A stretch of DNA of 64,000 nt from Sinomonas sp. ASV322 (GTDB lineage: Bacteria > Actinomycetota > Actinomycetes > Actinomycetales > Micrococcaceae): contig NZ_JAVFJJ010000002.1 of assembly GCF_030908245.1 (NCBI RefSeq), positions 124,001-188,000 of the forward strand, in the 5' to 3' direction. Below are positions 14,001 through 26,000 of this stretch, piece by piece. The position numbers and the translations under genes are program-made. Position 1 is the stretch's first letter, and each line of letters starts with the position of its first letter. A model generated the notes under the pieces. The model had not been told where the DNA came from. It made no database searches and was given only the letters and a program-made list of their open reading frames with translations.

Positions 14001-17000
14001 GTGCCGTTGAAATCGGTCTTGACGTGGCCGCCGGTCTCGGCTGTGGGCTGCGCGAGGCCGATGCCCGCGACGACGCCGACCGCGAGGCTGTCGGCCGCGG
14101 CCGTCGCCGAGTTGAACGCGACGCTCGCGACGTTGACCCAGCCCGGGCCGCTCAGGAGCGTTCCGCTCGCGACGGTCGTGGACACCTCGGGCTTGCTCGT
14201 CGCCGTCGCACTCGCCGCGGTCACCCCGGCGCCGACTCCGATGCCGGTGAGCCGCACCCGGGCGTACGCCGGGTCGACGGTCGACGGCGTGGAGTCGCCA
14301 GCGAGCGTGACCGACGGCCGGATCGCGTGCCCCGCGCTGTCGACGTTGAGCCGGGCCGAGACAGTCACGCCCGTGCCGTGGAGCTCGCCGCCGCCGACGG
14401 TGAAGGCCGAGACCGTCGGGGTGAACTCCGACGTCGATGTCGTCGCGCCGGCGGCGAGGCCGGCGGAGACGCCGATGCCGCGTCCGTCCGCAATCGCGGT
14501 CGCGTTCGTGGAGGCGATGAACTCGACGGTGCCAGCCGTCGCGCTGACCTTGGCCGAGCCGCCCAGGAACGCCTTGACCGTCGGGGCCGACGTCGTCGTC
14601 TCCGTGACGATCACGAGGCTGAAGCCGAGGCTCACGCTGATCATGTCCGTGAAGGCCATGGGCGCCGAGGTGAGGCTCGCGACGACCGACGCCGCGGTTC
14701 CCGTCCCGCTCACTGTCACGGTCGTTGGGTGGCTCGTGTCCGCGGCGGCGCCCTCGGGCCCGACGTACGCCTTGACCGTCGTGGAATCCGTCGCGTGGGT
14801 CTTGACGTAGGCGCCGGACGCGAGACCGACCGAGATGTTGCCGGACGGGCCGTTCGTGGCCGTCGGCGTGCTCGTGCCGCCCGCGTGGAGGATGAGGCTG
14901 CCGGCGGTGAGGGTCGAGCCGTCGTCGATGTGCGCGGCGATCGTTCCCGCGGTCGTGGCCTCGAGATCGACGAAGGCGATCTTGACGAGGGTGACCGCGA
15001 CGTCGACGTTCGTGACCGTCGCGTTCGCGTTCCGGGTCGCCTCGAGGTCCGCGGTGCCCGTGCCGAGGGAGACGCTGCTGCTGCCGCCGATGTAGACCTC
15101 GGTCGTGCCGTCGATATTGGCGACGGGGGTCGCGCCGGTGCCGCTGATCGCGGCGAGGCCGAGCATCTTGGCCGTGCCCGTCGCGCTCGGCGTCGCGTTC
15201 GCCAAGACAGTGAGCGCGCCGGCGACGACGGTGCTGCCCGCGGCGATGAACGCGCGCGTCGAGCCGTGGATCTCGGCGTCCGGCGTGAACACCTGGACCG
15301 AAAGCGCCGCGCCGGACGCGCCGCTGGACTGAGCGGTCGCGGTGTCCGTCGACGTCGCGGTGACCGTGATCGCGCCCGTCCCGACGTTCGCCGAGCCGAT
15401 GCCCGCCTCGGTCGTCGCGTTGGTCCCGACGGTGGCGCTCGCGGACGCGATCTGCGCGGCGATCGCGCCCATCGTGATGGCCTTCGTCGTCGCCTCGGCG
15501 AGGTTCGAGCTCTTCGTCGTCGCCGTCAGGGCCGTGCCCGTGATCGACGTGCCGCCGAGGTGGATGTTCGTTCCGCCGTCGACCTTGGCCGTGGGCACCG
15601 AGACTCCGAGGGCCGCGAAGCCGCCCGCGCCGAGCACGGTGCTCGACTCGGCGTGGTTGTTCGACGTCGCCGTGACCTCAACGAGGCCGTTCGCATTGAG
15701 GGCGCCGCCGGACTGGCCGAGGACCTCGACGGCGGCGCTCGAGCCAACCTCTGCGAACGTCATGCTGCCGCTGCCGGTGAACGCGCCGGCCACCGTGATC
15801 GTGAGGATGTCCGCGGTCGCAAGGTTCGTGCCGCTCGCGTGGACGCCGATCGCCGCCGCACCCGGCGTCGTCGCGGTCGACGTCGTCGTGACCGCGCCGT
15901 AGATGCGGACGCGGGCGGCACCGTTGTCGTGGGCGGCAGCCACGAGGACGGCCACGCCGGCCACACCGCCGAAGGTGCCGAGCGTTGCGGTCGCGACGGC
16001 CTGGTTCCCCGCGTTGCGAGTGCCGGCTTCGATGAGGACGGCCCCGTTGCCGCTCAGGGAGGCCCCCGAGCCGATCGTGGCCTCAGTCTTCGCGTCCGAG
16101 GTGATGTCCGCGGTCGCGACGCCACCGCTCAGGCCGATGACGGAGACGCCGATCGTCGTCGAGCTCGCCGTCGCGGTGTTGTCCGCGAACGCCTGGACCG
16201 TGATCGTCGTGGCGTTCGACGCCGAGCCGTCGGCTTCCGCGGTCGTGTGGCCCGAGACGGTCGCGAACGCGAGGAGGACCGTGACCTGGACGCCGCCACC
16301 GCCGCCGCCGGGCGCCGTCGCGGTCGCCGAGTTGCTCGCGGTGGCCTTGACGAGGAACGGCGCGGGCGCGCTGAACGTGATCGCGGAGGTCGGGCCCACG
16401 AGGGCCTCCGTGGAGCGCGAATTCCTGACGCGTGCGACCGTGACCGAGACCGCGAGGAGGCCCGTCGCGACGTTGAGCGTCTTCGCCGTCGCCGTGTGGA
16501 CGCCGTCGGCCGTGACGCTCAGCCCGCCCGCGCCGAGGGTTCCGTGCGCGCCGCTCGACGCGCTCGCCGTGCCGCCGAGGGTCACGAACGCGAGGTCGCC
16601 CGCGAAGCCGCCGCCGACGCCGGCCTGGAACGCGACGGCCAGGAGGTCGTTGGTCGCGTTGTCGCTGATCGATACGTTGAGGTGGTCGACCGGGCCGGCC
16701 GCGCCGACTGCGATGTTCCCGACCGTCGCGCTCGCGCCGCCCGTGACGTTGACGACGGCGGCCGAGACGCCGACGGCGACCCCGCCGAGGCCCACGCCGA
16801 TCGCGTAGCTGTTCGCGGTCCGCTTGGCGTACGTCGCGACGTCTATGCCGCCGCCCGCCTGCGTCACGCCCTGGCCGGTCACCGTGCCGATGAGCGTCGA
16901 GGCGCTCGTGCTCGAGTCGATGTGGGCGTTCTGCGTGCTCGAGTCGTTGATAACGACGACCTGCGCCCCGATCGCAACCGCACCCGCCGCGCCGACGAAC

Positions 17001-20000
17001 CCGACCCCGGTGACCGTCTCGTCGTCCATGCGCGCCTTGACGCTCACGTTGCCGCCGGCGCCGGCGCCAGCCTTGATGGTCGCGGTTCCGCCGATGCCCG
17101 CGTTCGTCGCGCTGCTCACGTTGAGAACGAGGACTGAGACCCCGAGCCCGCCGAGGCCAGCCGCGCCGGCGCCCGCTACGCCGAGGACGTGGAGCCGATC
17201 GATGGCCCACACGTTGACGTGCCCGCCCGCGTCGACGCTCGCGTCGATCGTGGCAGCTGTCCCGCCCGTCGGGGCGGTGCTGAGGGCGAGGGACCCGAGG
17301 TTCGACGACGGCGCTGCGGCGGAGATCTGGGAGTTCACCGCGAGGAGGCGCGAGGAGAGGCGGGCATTGGTCGACGACTCGGTGCCGGAGTCGAGGCGCC
17401 ACGCCGAGTTGTGCGCGGGGTCAGCGCCGCCCGCGGCGATGTCCGTCGTCGCCGAGTAGGTGCTGCCGCCGAACGTCACGAGCTGGCCGCTCGAGTACGC
17501 GGTCGCGGAGCTCCACGGGGACGCGGAGCCCGCCGTCGTGCCGTCGAGCGTGTGGCTCTGGAAGCCGCCCGCGCCGCCGCCCTGGGCCGTGCTGCCCGCC
17601 GACGTGACGCTGCTGCCGGCGTTGCCGCTCATCGCGTCGGACGGGCCGCGCCAGTGCGCCGTGTCCACCGTCGGATCGGAGCCGCCGGCCGCGATGTCGG
17701 ACGTCGCCGTGTACTGCGTCCCGTTGAACGTGACGACGTCACCCTTGTTGTACGTGGTGGACGAGCTCCACGCGCCGCGGTCGTTGCCGCCGTTGCTGTC
17801 GTAGTACGTCGACGTCGGGGTCGTTCCGACGCTCCACACCGACACCGAGGCCGCAATGCCGACGGCGCCGACCCCGAGGGCCACGGCAAAGGTGCTGACG
17901 TCCTTCGTCGACAGCGCGTACACCTCGACGTTTCCGAGCGCCTTGACGGTCGACGGCCCGTCGATGTGGGCGAGGACCGAGCTGTTGGCCGTGCCGATGT
18001 CCACGCCGCCCGCTGCGCCCACGAAGCCGCCAGCCGCGCCGCCCGCGATCGTGAGCGACTTGAACGCGTCGGTCGCCGTGACGCTCACGCCCTGGACGGT
18101 CGCCGCGCCCGCGGCGGCATTGGCCACCGTGTTGATCGAGCTGTAGCCGCCGATCGAGGCCACGGTCGACGTCGTCAGCAGGGTCACCTGCACGCCGCCC
18201 GCGACGCCCACGAAGCCGCCGGCAATCGCGGGGACGAGCCCGAAGACGTTCTCGCTCGAGCCTGCGTGGACGATCACGCCTGAGAAGCTCTGGGATCCGG
18301 TCAGGGTGCCGTCCGGGACGCCCGCGAGAGGCGCGCCCTGCGCGAACGCGTCGACCGTGCTGCCCGCGCCGAGGTACGCCCGGACCTGCTTCGTGAGGCT
18401 CGCGACGCCGACCGCCGCACCGACGCCCACGTAGCCGCCCGCGAGCGCGACCGTGATGAGGAGGAGCTTCGTCGCGTCCGTCGCGGCGACGACGACGTTG
18501 TTGCCTGCGGAGAGCGTCGCGCCGTTGCCCGTGCAGGCGAACAGGTCGCTGCCGCCCGGCGTGCCCGTGCACGCGAACGTGTGGACCGTCAGGACCGTCA
18601 CGGCCACGGTGCCCGCGACGCCCACGGTTCCGCCGCCCGCGCCGACCGCGAACGAGAGGATCGTGTCCTTGCCGTCCGCGGTGACGGAGATCGAGTTGCG
18701 GGCGTTCACGGTCGAGCCGGTGCCGATGTACGCATATGTGTCGAGGTTGACGACGCGGACGGCCACGGGGATCGAGACGCCGGCCGAGCCCGCGATCGCG
18801 AGCGTGAACGCGATGCCGAGCTGGTAGAACTGGTTGGCCGCGGAGACCTGGACGGACTGGCCCGCGTCGGCGCCGGCCACGTTGCTCGCGCACGTCGCGC
18901 CGCAGTTGACCTTGGCGTTCTGCCCGATGTGTGCCGAGGTGTGGACGGTGACGACGGCGACGGCGCCCGCGAGCGTCACAGCTGCCGTGCCCGAGAAGCC
19001 GAGGCCCACGCCGAACGCGCCGACGCTGTCGGAGTTGTTGGCCGTGACCGCGACGCCGCGGAAGCCCGTCGTCGTGCCCTTCGCGATGTCGCGCGGGCCC
19101 ATCGCGCTCGCGTCGCCCGCGGGGGCATCGCCCTGCCGCGCGAGGCTGTGGGACCTGCCCGTCCAGCCGGCGCCGAGCGCGATGACGTGGCCGCCCTTGT
19201 CCGAGGGCTTGTCGAGGAGCTGGAAGCCGCCGACGACGCCCTTGTAGTAGTACGTGCCGCCGTCGACGAGGCCGCCGATCGGTGCGCCGCCGCCCGAGGA
19301 GTAGACCACGGCGTCGTTGTCGTTGATCGTGCCGAGCGTGTACGGGAGGTGGATCGAGTTCGTGCCGAGGTTGACGGCGTTGTCCGGGTTGAACCGCGGT
19401 GTCTGGTCCTGCGTGACGTTCGCCTCGGTCGTCTTGAAGACCCGGTGGCTCTCGCCCGTGCCGCCCGAGAGCGTGATGGGCGAGCCGCTCAGGTCCGGCG
19501 TCGAGTAGAGCTGGAAGTGGTTGGGGTCGATGACCTTGACGTAGTACTGGCCGCCCTGCACGAGCGGGCTGATCGGGAGGCCGTAGCCCGCGTCGTACTG
19601 GACCTGGTCGCCGTTCGCGAAGCCGTGGGCGTCGACGTGGATGGTGGTTCCGCCGGCGATGTCCGAGGGCGCGAACCGCGGATCGTGCGGCGTGACGGTG
19701 TAGGAGCCGCTCGCGACGTCGACGCCCGTCGCGCCCGCGCCGCTCACGACGGCGTAGTTGCCGATCCACGCGTGGGTTTCCTTCGTGATGACGGGGACGG
19801 CGACTGCGGCGCCGACGGCGGCGGTGCCGCTCGCCGAGATGTTGCCCGCGATCACGTTGGCGGTGAGCGCCTCGTCCGCGTTCACGCGCACGGTCCCGCC
19901 CATGGTCGCGGTCACGCCGTCGCCCGCTGCCGCGCCGTCCTGGAGGTAGGCCTTCGTCGTGATGCTGATCGCGGGGACCGCCGCGTTGACGTTGACCGCC

Positions 20001-23000
20001 GCGGTGCCGGCGAAGCCGCCGCCGACCGAGACCGACGTGATCTTCTCGCTCGAGATCGCGTCCACGCTCAGGTTGCCGCTGCCCGAAACCGTCGTCGCGT
20101 GGCCGATCCAGGCTTCGGTGTCCTTCGTGAGGACTTCGACGTCGACGCCCGCGCCGACACCGGCCGTGCCGCCGGCGGTGAGGACGCCCGCGAGGCTGAA
20201 CACCGTCGTCGTGTCCTGCGCGAGGACCGCCGTCGACGTGCCCTGCGTGATCGTCGAGCTCGCGTCGATGTGCGCCTTGGTCGTGTCGCCCGTGACATTG
20301 ACGACGACGGAGCCCGCGACGCCGGCCGAGTTGCCGCCCGCGCCGCCGACGGCGAGGAAGAGGTAGTGCGCGTCCTGGGTCGCCGAGACGACGAGGCCGC
20401 TTCCACCCGCGTGGACCGTCGCGCCCGCGCCGACCGAGGCGTCAACGGTCGAGTCGCGGACGACGACGACGGCGGACGCGCCGACGCCGGCCGAGCCGCC
20501 GCCGATCGCAAGGTTGCCCGCCGCGAGGTTGACCGTGCCGGTCTTGGACGCCGTGACGGCCACGCCGCCCGAGCCGGTCACCGAGGCGCCGGCCCCGATG
20601 AGCGCGGTCACCTTGGGCGAGGATCCGCCCTGGTTGAGCACGACGACGACGACGGCGCCGGTCACGGCGGCCGAGCTGCCGGACACACCGCCCGCCACGG
20701 AGACCTCCGTCATGTTCTCCGCCGACTCGGCGTCGACCGTGACGGTCCCGCCTGCGGTGACGAGCGCGCCCGAGCCGATCGAGGCGGCGGCGTTGACGTT
20801 GAAGACGTCGACGATGACGGTGAGGCCCACGGCGGCCGAGCTCTTGGACAGCGAGAGCGCGCCCGCGAAGTCGATGAGGGTGTAGCCGCCCGTGGCCATG
20901 ACCGTGAGGGACTGCCCAGTCCCGCCGAGTCCGATCGTCTGGTTGACCTTCGCGCCCGCGCCGAGATACGCCTGCGTGTCGATCGAGAAGATCTGAATGA
21001 CGAACGAGCCGCTCACGGCCGCGCCGCCGCTGCTCGCGCCGCCGCCGGCCGCGACATTCGTGACATTCGGGAGGGTGATCTTGCCCTTGAGCGGCGTCTC
21101 GGGCTCCTGGCCCGCGAGGCTCTCGGCGGCGGTCACGGAGATCGCGCCGGACGCGTCGAGCGACGTCGGCGTCGCGGCGGACGAATCGGCGAACGCCTTG
21201 GTCGTGATCTCGAAGTAGTTGACGGAGATGGCGCCGCCGATCGCGGTGCCGTTGCCCTTCGAGAAGCCGCCCGAGAGGGCGATGTTCTGGAAGATCACGT
21301 TGTCCGCGGCCGCGATCGTGATGCCGCCCGCCGGGGCGGAGACGACGGCGCCCGCGCCGACGGACGCCGTCGTCGTCAGGAGGAGGATCTGGACGGCGGC
21401 GGACGCCGCGACGCCGGCCGAGTTGTTGCCGGCACCCGCCGAGATGCCCCAGATGACGAACGTGTTGTGCTTCGAGTCGGGCGTCCCCGCCTTGACGGTC
21501 ACGCCCGTCTGACCGGTGACGTGCGCGCCCGCGCCGATTGTCGCCGTCGTCGTGAGGATCTGGACGTTGAGGCCGATGGCCGCGCCGACGCCCGTGTCCT
21601 TCTGCAAGTCGATCGCGCTGCCCATGCCCCGCGCCGTCGCCGCGGCGAGCATGAGGCCCTGGACGGACACCGCACCGCTTGTCGCCGTGACGGTCACGCC
21701 GGCCGCGATGCTGCCCGACGTCGTCGCGTTGACCCAGTTGACGCCGATGGCCGCGGCCACGCCGGTCCCGCCGCCCGAGCTGCCGGACTGCGAGCTCGAC
21801 TGCGAGTTCGCGCCCGTCGCGCCGTTGGAGCCGTTCGTGCCGCCGGACGAGGACGGCATGCCTGCGGTCGAGGACTTCGTGGACTGCGTGTTCGGGTTGC
21901 TGCCGTTGGCCTGCTCGTTGGCCTTCGAATCGCCGCTCTGGCTGTCGGAGTCGCTCGAGCCCTTCGCGCTCGCGACCGACTTCGCCTCGCTCGTGATCTC
22001 CGAGGAAGCGAGCACATCGACGGACGCGGCGCTCACGTTCCGTGCGATCGTTGCCGTCGTGCTCCAGCTGACGACCGCGTTGACCGAGACGTCGATGCCC
22101 ACCGCGGTGCTCTTGCCCGCGGCCTCGGCGTCGCCCACCGTCGAGATGCGGTTCACGTGGGTGGCATGGACGACGACGGCGCCGCTGCCACCGGCAGAGA
22201 CAGAGTAGCCGGGCCCGCCCGCTGCTGGGGTTCCGAGGCGGGCCTCGACAGTGTCTCCGACGCTCACGACGAGGGCCACGACCGGGGTGACCGCGGTGCC
22301 GCCCGAGGTGCCGCCCTCCGCCGTCGTCGGCAGTTCGCGGAAGCCCATCGCGTCGATCGTGAGGGACGTCCCGCCGGTGAGCGTCGCGCCGTCCTGCGCC
22401 CCCGCCCGCACCGTGTTGTCGGGGAGGACCGTGAGGGCCACGGACGCGCCGACGCCCGTCGCGGAGCCGACCTCGGCCTTGGACGTGGCCTTCGCGAGAT
22501 CGTAGGAGTTCGCGAGCGCGGTGAGGGAGACGCCCGCGGTCGTGAGGGTTGCGGAGGCCCCGGTCTGCAGGAGCGCCGCCGTGTGCTCGCTGACGATGTT
22601 GATCGCGAGCGCGCCCGCGATGCCCACGGACGTCGCCTTGCCGACACCCGCGTAAGCCGTCGCCGTGACCTCGTGCTCCCAGAGCCGGAAGACCTGGCCG
22701 TCGGTGGGGCTCGCGGGGAGGTGGTCGCCGTCGGTGACGGTGATCGTCGTCGCCGTCCACGTATGGCTCGCGCTTCGCTTGTAGATGCCCGGCGCGTTCG
22801 AGCCGTCCTGCGCGGTGAGGTTGAAGAGCGTGTCCTTCTCGATGCTGTCCGCGGGGAGGGAGTCGAAGTCGTCGTAGGCGAGCTTCGTGACGAAGACCCA
22901 CGCCGAGCCGTTCCACTGCCAGACGCTTCCGGCCGGCTGGCCGTCCTTGGGGGCCATGAGGACGAAGAGCTGGTTGGCCGACGGCGTGGTCGGGAGCGTG

Positions 23001-26000
23001 CTGCCCGAGGCGATCGACGCGCCCGCGTCCGTCTGGAGGATCCACTTGGCGCTCGAGCCGTCGTACTTGTAGATGCCGGCGTTGTGCGCGCTCGCGCCGG
23101 ACCCAGATTGGGCCTTCGCCGCGGCGAGGTCGCCGGCGGACGGGCCGGGGAGCTGCTTGCCCGAGTCGATCGTCTTCCACGCGCCGTCCGCCGCGTTCCA
23201 TACGCGCAGCACGTCGCCCACGCCGCCCGGGGTCATGCCCGCCGAGACGACGAGTCCCGTGCCCGTGATCGTCGCGGTGCCCGTGAGCGCGGTGTTCGTG
23301 ATGTCGACCTTGTTGACCGAGACGCCCGCGCCGATGCCGACGCTCGCATCCGCGGTCGAGTCGCCGCGGCCGGTCGCGCGGGCGTCGGTGTCCGCGGTGC
23401 TCGCGAGGGTCACGACGCCGCCCGCGTGGATGACGACGCCGTTGGCGAACCATGTGCGCGACGCGGTCGTGACGACGTTGATCGCGACGGCCGCGGCGAC
23501 GGAGATCGAGGCGCCGCTGTTGTCGTTGCTCGCGGCCTTCGGCGTCGAGGACGTGCTCGTGGTCTGGCCGTTGCTGTTGTCGCTCTGGGTCTGCTTCGCG
23601 GCGCCGAGCTTGGAATCGGCCTTCTGGTTGACGTCCGTGCCGGAGGAGTCCTTGCCGCTCGCGCCGGACGTCGTCTGGCCTCCGGCGCCCTCGGCCGCGG
23701 CCTCCGCCGTCGTCGTCGTCGCGGAGGTGCCCGAGGCCTGGAAGGAAACCGCCCCCGAAGAGGTGATGCTGCGCGCGCTGCCCGAGTCGACGCCGTCGTC
23801 GACGATGGCGAGCGCGAGGGAAATGCCGAAGCCTGCAGTGGAGCCGACCGTCGTATCGCCCTTGGCGATCGTGGTGGTCGTGGCGTTCTGGGTCGCGGTG
23901 GCCTGGACGGCCCCGCTCGCGGTGAGGGCGGTGCTGCTGGCGCCGAGGGAGGCGCTCGTGCGGAGGGTCGCGATCGTGACGGCGACCGCCGGGGTCACGG
24001 TCACGCCGCCGCCCTTGCCGCCCGCGTCGACTTCGTTGTCGATCACGCTCGTGGTCGTGGCCTTGATCGTGACGGTTCCGGCGCCCGTGAGCGGGGGCCC
24101 GCGGCTCGGGTCGGCGACCTGGTCGATGCCTGCGTACACGGTGTCGTTGACGAGGTTGATGCCCACCGACGCGCCGATGCCGACCGTGCCCGTGCCGTCC
24201 TGCTTGGCCTTGGCCTTCGTCGTGCTGTTCGAGCTCGACGCCGCGGTCATGCTCGCGGCGCCGCCCATGAGCTGGACGTTGCCCGTCGTGCCGGCCGGGA
24301 GGGTCGTCGTGGCGTCGGCGTGGATGGTCGCGAGCGTCGTGAGGTTGGCGACGTTGAGCGCGAACGCGCCCGCGAGGCCGAGCGTTCCGGACGTGTTGGC
24401 CGCGCCCGCGGACGCGGTGGCCGTGATCGTGTGCTGCGTGCTGGACCCCGCCGTGCGCATCGTCGCGCTCAGCGTGAGGCCCGACGCCGAGAGCTGGGAC
24501 CCGATGCCGAGGCTCGCCTCGTTCCGCACGGTCGCGAGGTTGATCGCGACGGCCGCCCCGATGCCCAGGGTCGAGCTGTTGCTCGCCGAGCCATCCGCGG
24601 TGGCCACGGCGTCGGTGTGGTTCGTGGTCGCGAAGCTCGCACTCCCGCCCCCATTGACGGCGAGCGACGTGCTCGGCGCGAGCAGCGCCGTCGTCGTCGA
24701 CGTCACGAGGTTGATGGCGACCGCGGCCGCGACCGTGATGTTGGTCCCGCCCGAATCCTGCTTCGTGCTCGGCGTCGACGAGCTCGACGTCGTCTTGCCG
24801 CCGCTGTTGGTCGACTGGAGGCCCTTGGCCGTGCCGAGGGACTGATCGCCCTTCTGGTTGACATCCTTGCCGCTCGAGTCCTTGCCCGACGCGCCCTGGC
24901 CCTCGGCGCCCGCGGCGCTCGCGGTCGCGGTCGAGGAGGACTGCGAGAGCCCGTCCGCGGCGAACGAGACATTCGCGCCGGCGGTCGTGTTGCGGTAGAG
25001 CGATGAGTCGACCGTGTGGTCCGCGATGGTCAGCGCGAGGGCGATGCCGAGTCCGAGCGTCGAACCGCCCGAGGAGGCGCCCTTCGCGGTCGCCGTGACG
25101 GTCGCGGTCTGGTCCGCGTGGGCCGTGATCCCGCCCGCGAGGCTCAGCGCCGTCCCGGCGAGGATGCTCGCCGTCGTCGACACCTCGCTGATGGTCAGAG
25201 CGAGCGACGCCGCGAGCGAGAGGGTCGTCTGGCCCGTCGCCTTCGCGCCGCCCTCCGCATTCGTCGTCGCCTTGTCGCTGTTCGTCGCGGTGATGGCGAC
25301 GGCGTGGCCGCCCGTGAGCGTCGCACCGGCGCCGATCGTGCCCGCGACCGAGTCGTTGATGAGGTTGAGCGCGACCGAGGCGCCGAGGCCGAGCGTGCCG
25401 CCCGTGATGTTCGTCGCGGCCGTCGCCTTCGCGATGTTCTCCGTGGACGAGCCGGCGGTGATCGTGACGTCGCCGGTTGCCGGGAGCGACACCGTGCCCG
25501 CGAGCGTGGCCGTGGCCGAGACGTTGACGAGGTTGAGCGCGAACGAGCCCGCAAGCCCGATGTCGCTGCCCGCCGTCGCGCCCGACTTCGCCTCGGCGTC
25601 GAACGAGTTGATGCTGTCCGTTCCGACGACGCGCTCGGTGGCGGAGAGGACGAGTGAGCCGACGTTCGCCGTCGCGCCCGCCACGACGCTTGCGAGGACC
25701 GTGGCGTTGGCGAGGTTGATCGCGACCGCCGCGCCGATGCCCGCGCCGGACGACGACGTCGCCGAGCCGTCCGCCGTGGCCTTCGCGTCCGTGTCGGCCG
25801 CCGCGGCGAACGTCGCCTTGCCCGTCGTGGCAAGCGTGAGGCCGGTCGCGAGGACGGACGTCACCGTCTGCGTCGAGAGCGTCACGGAGATCGCCGCGGC
25901 GACGGCGATGGTGCCGGAGCCGCCCGTCGAGCCGCCGCTGTCCGTCGTCGCCTTGGGCGAGGTCGGCGCCGTCGTCGTCTTGGTGCTGTTCGCGTTCTGG

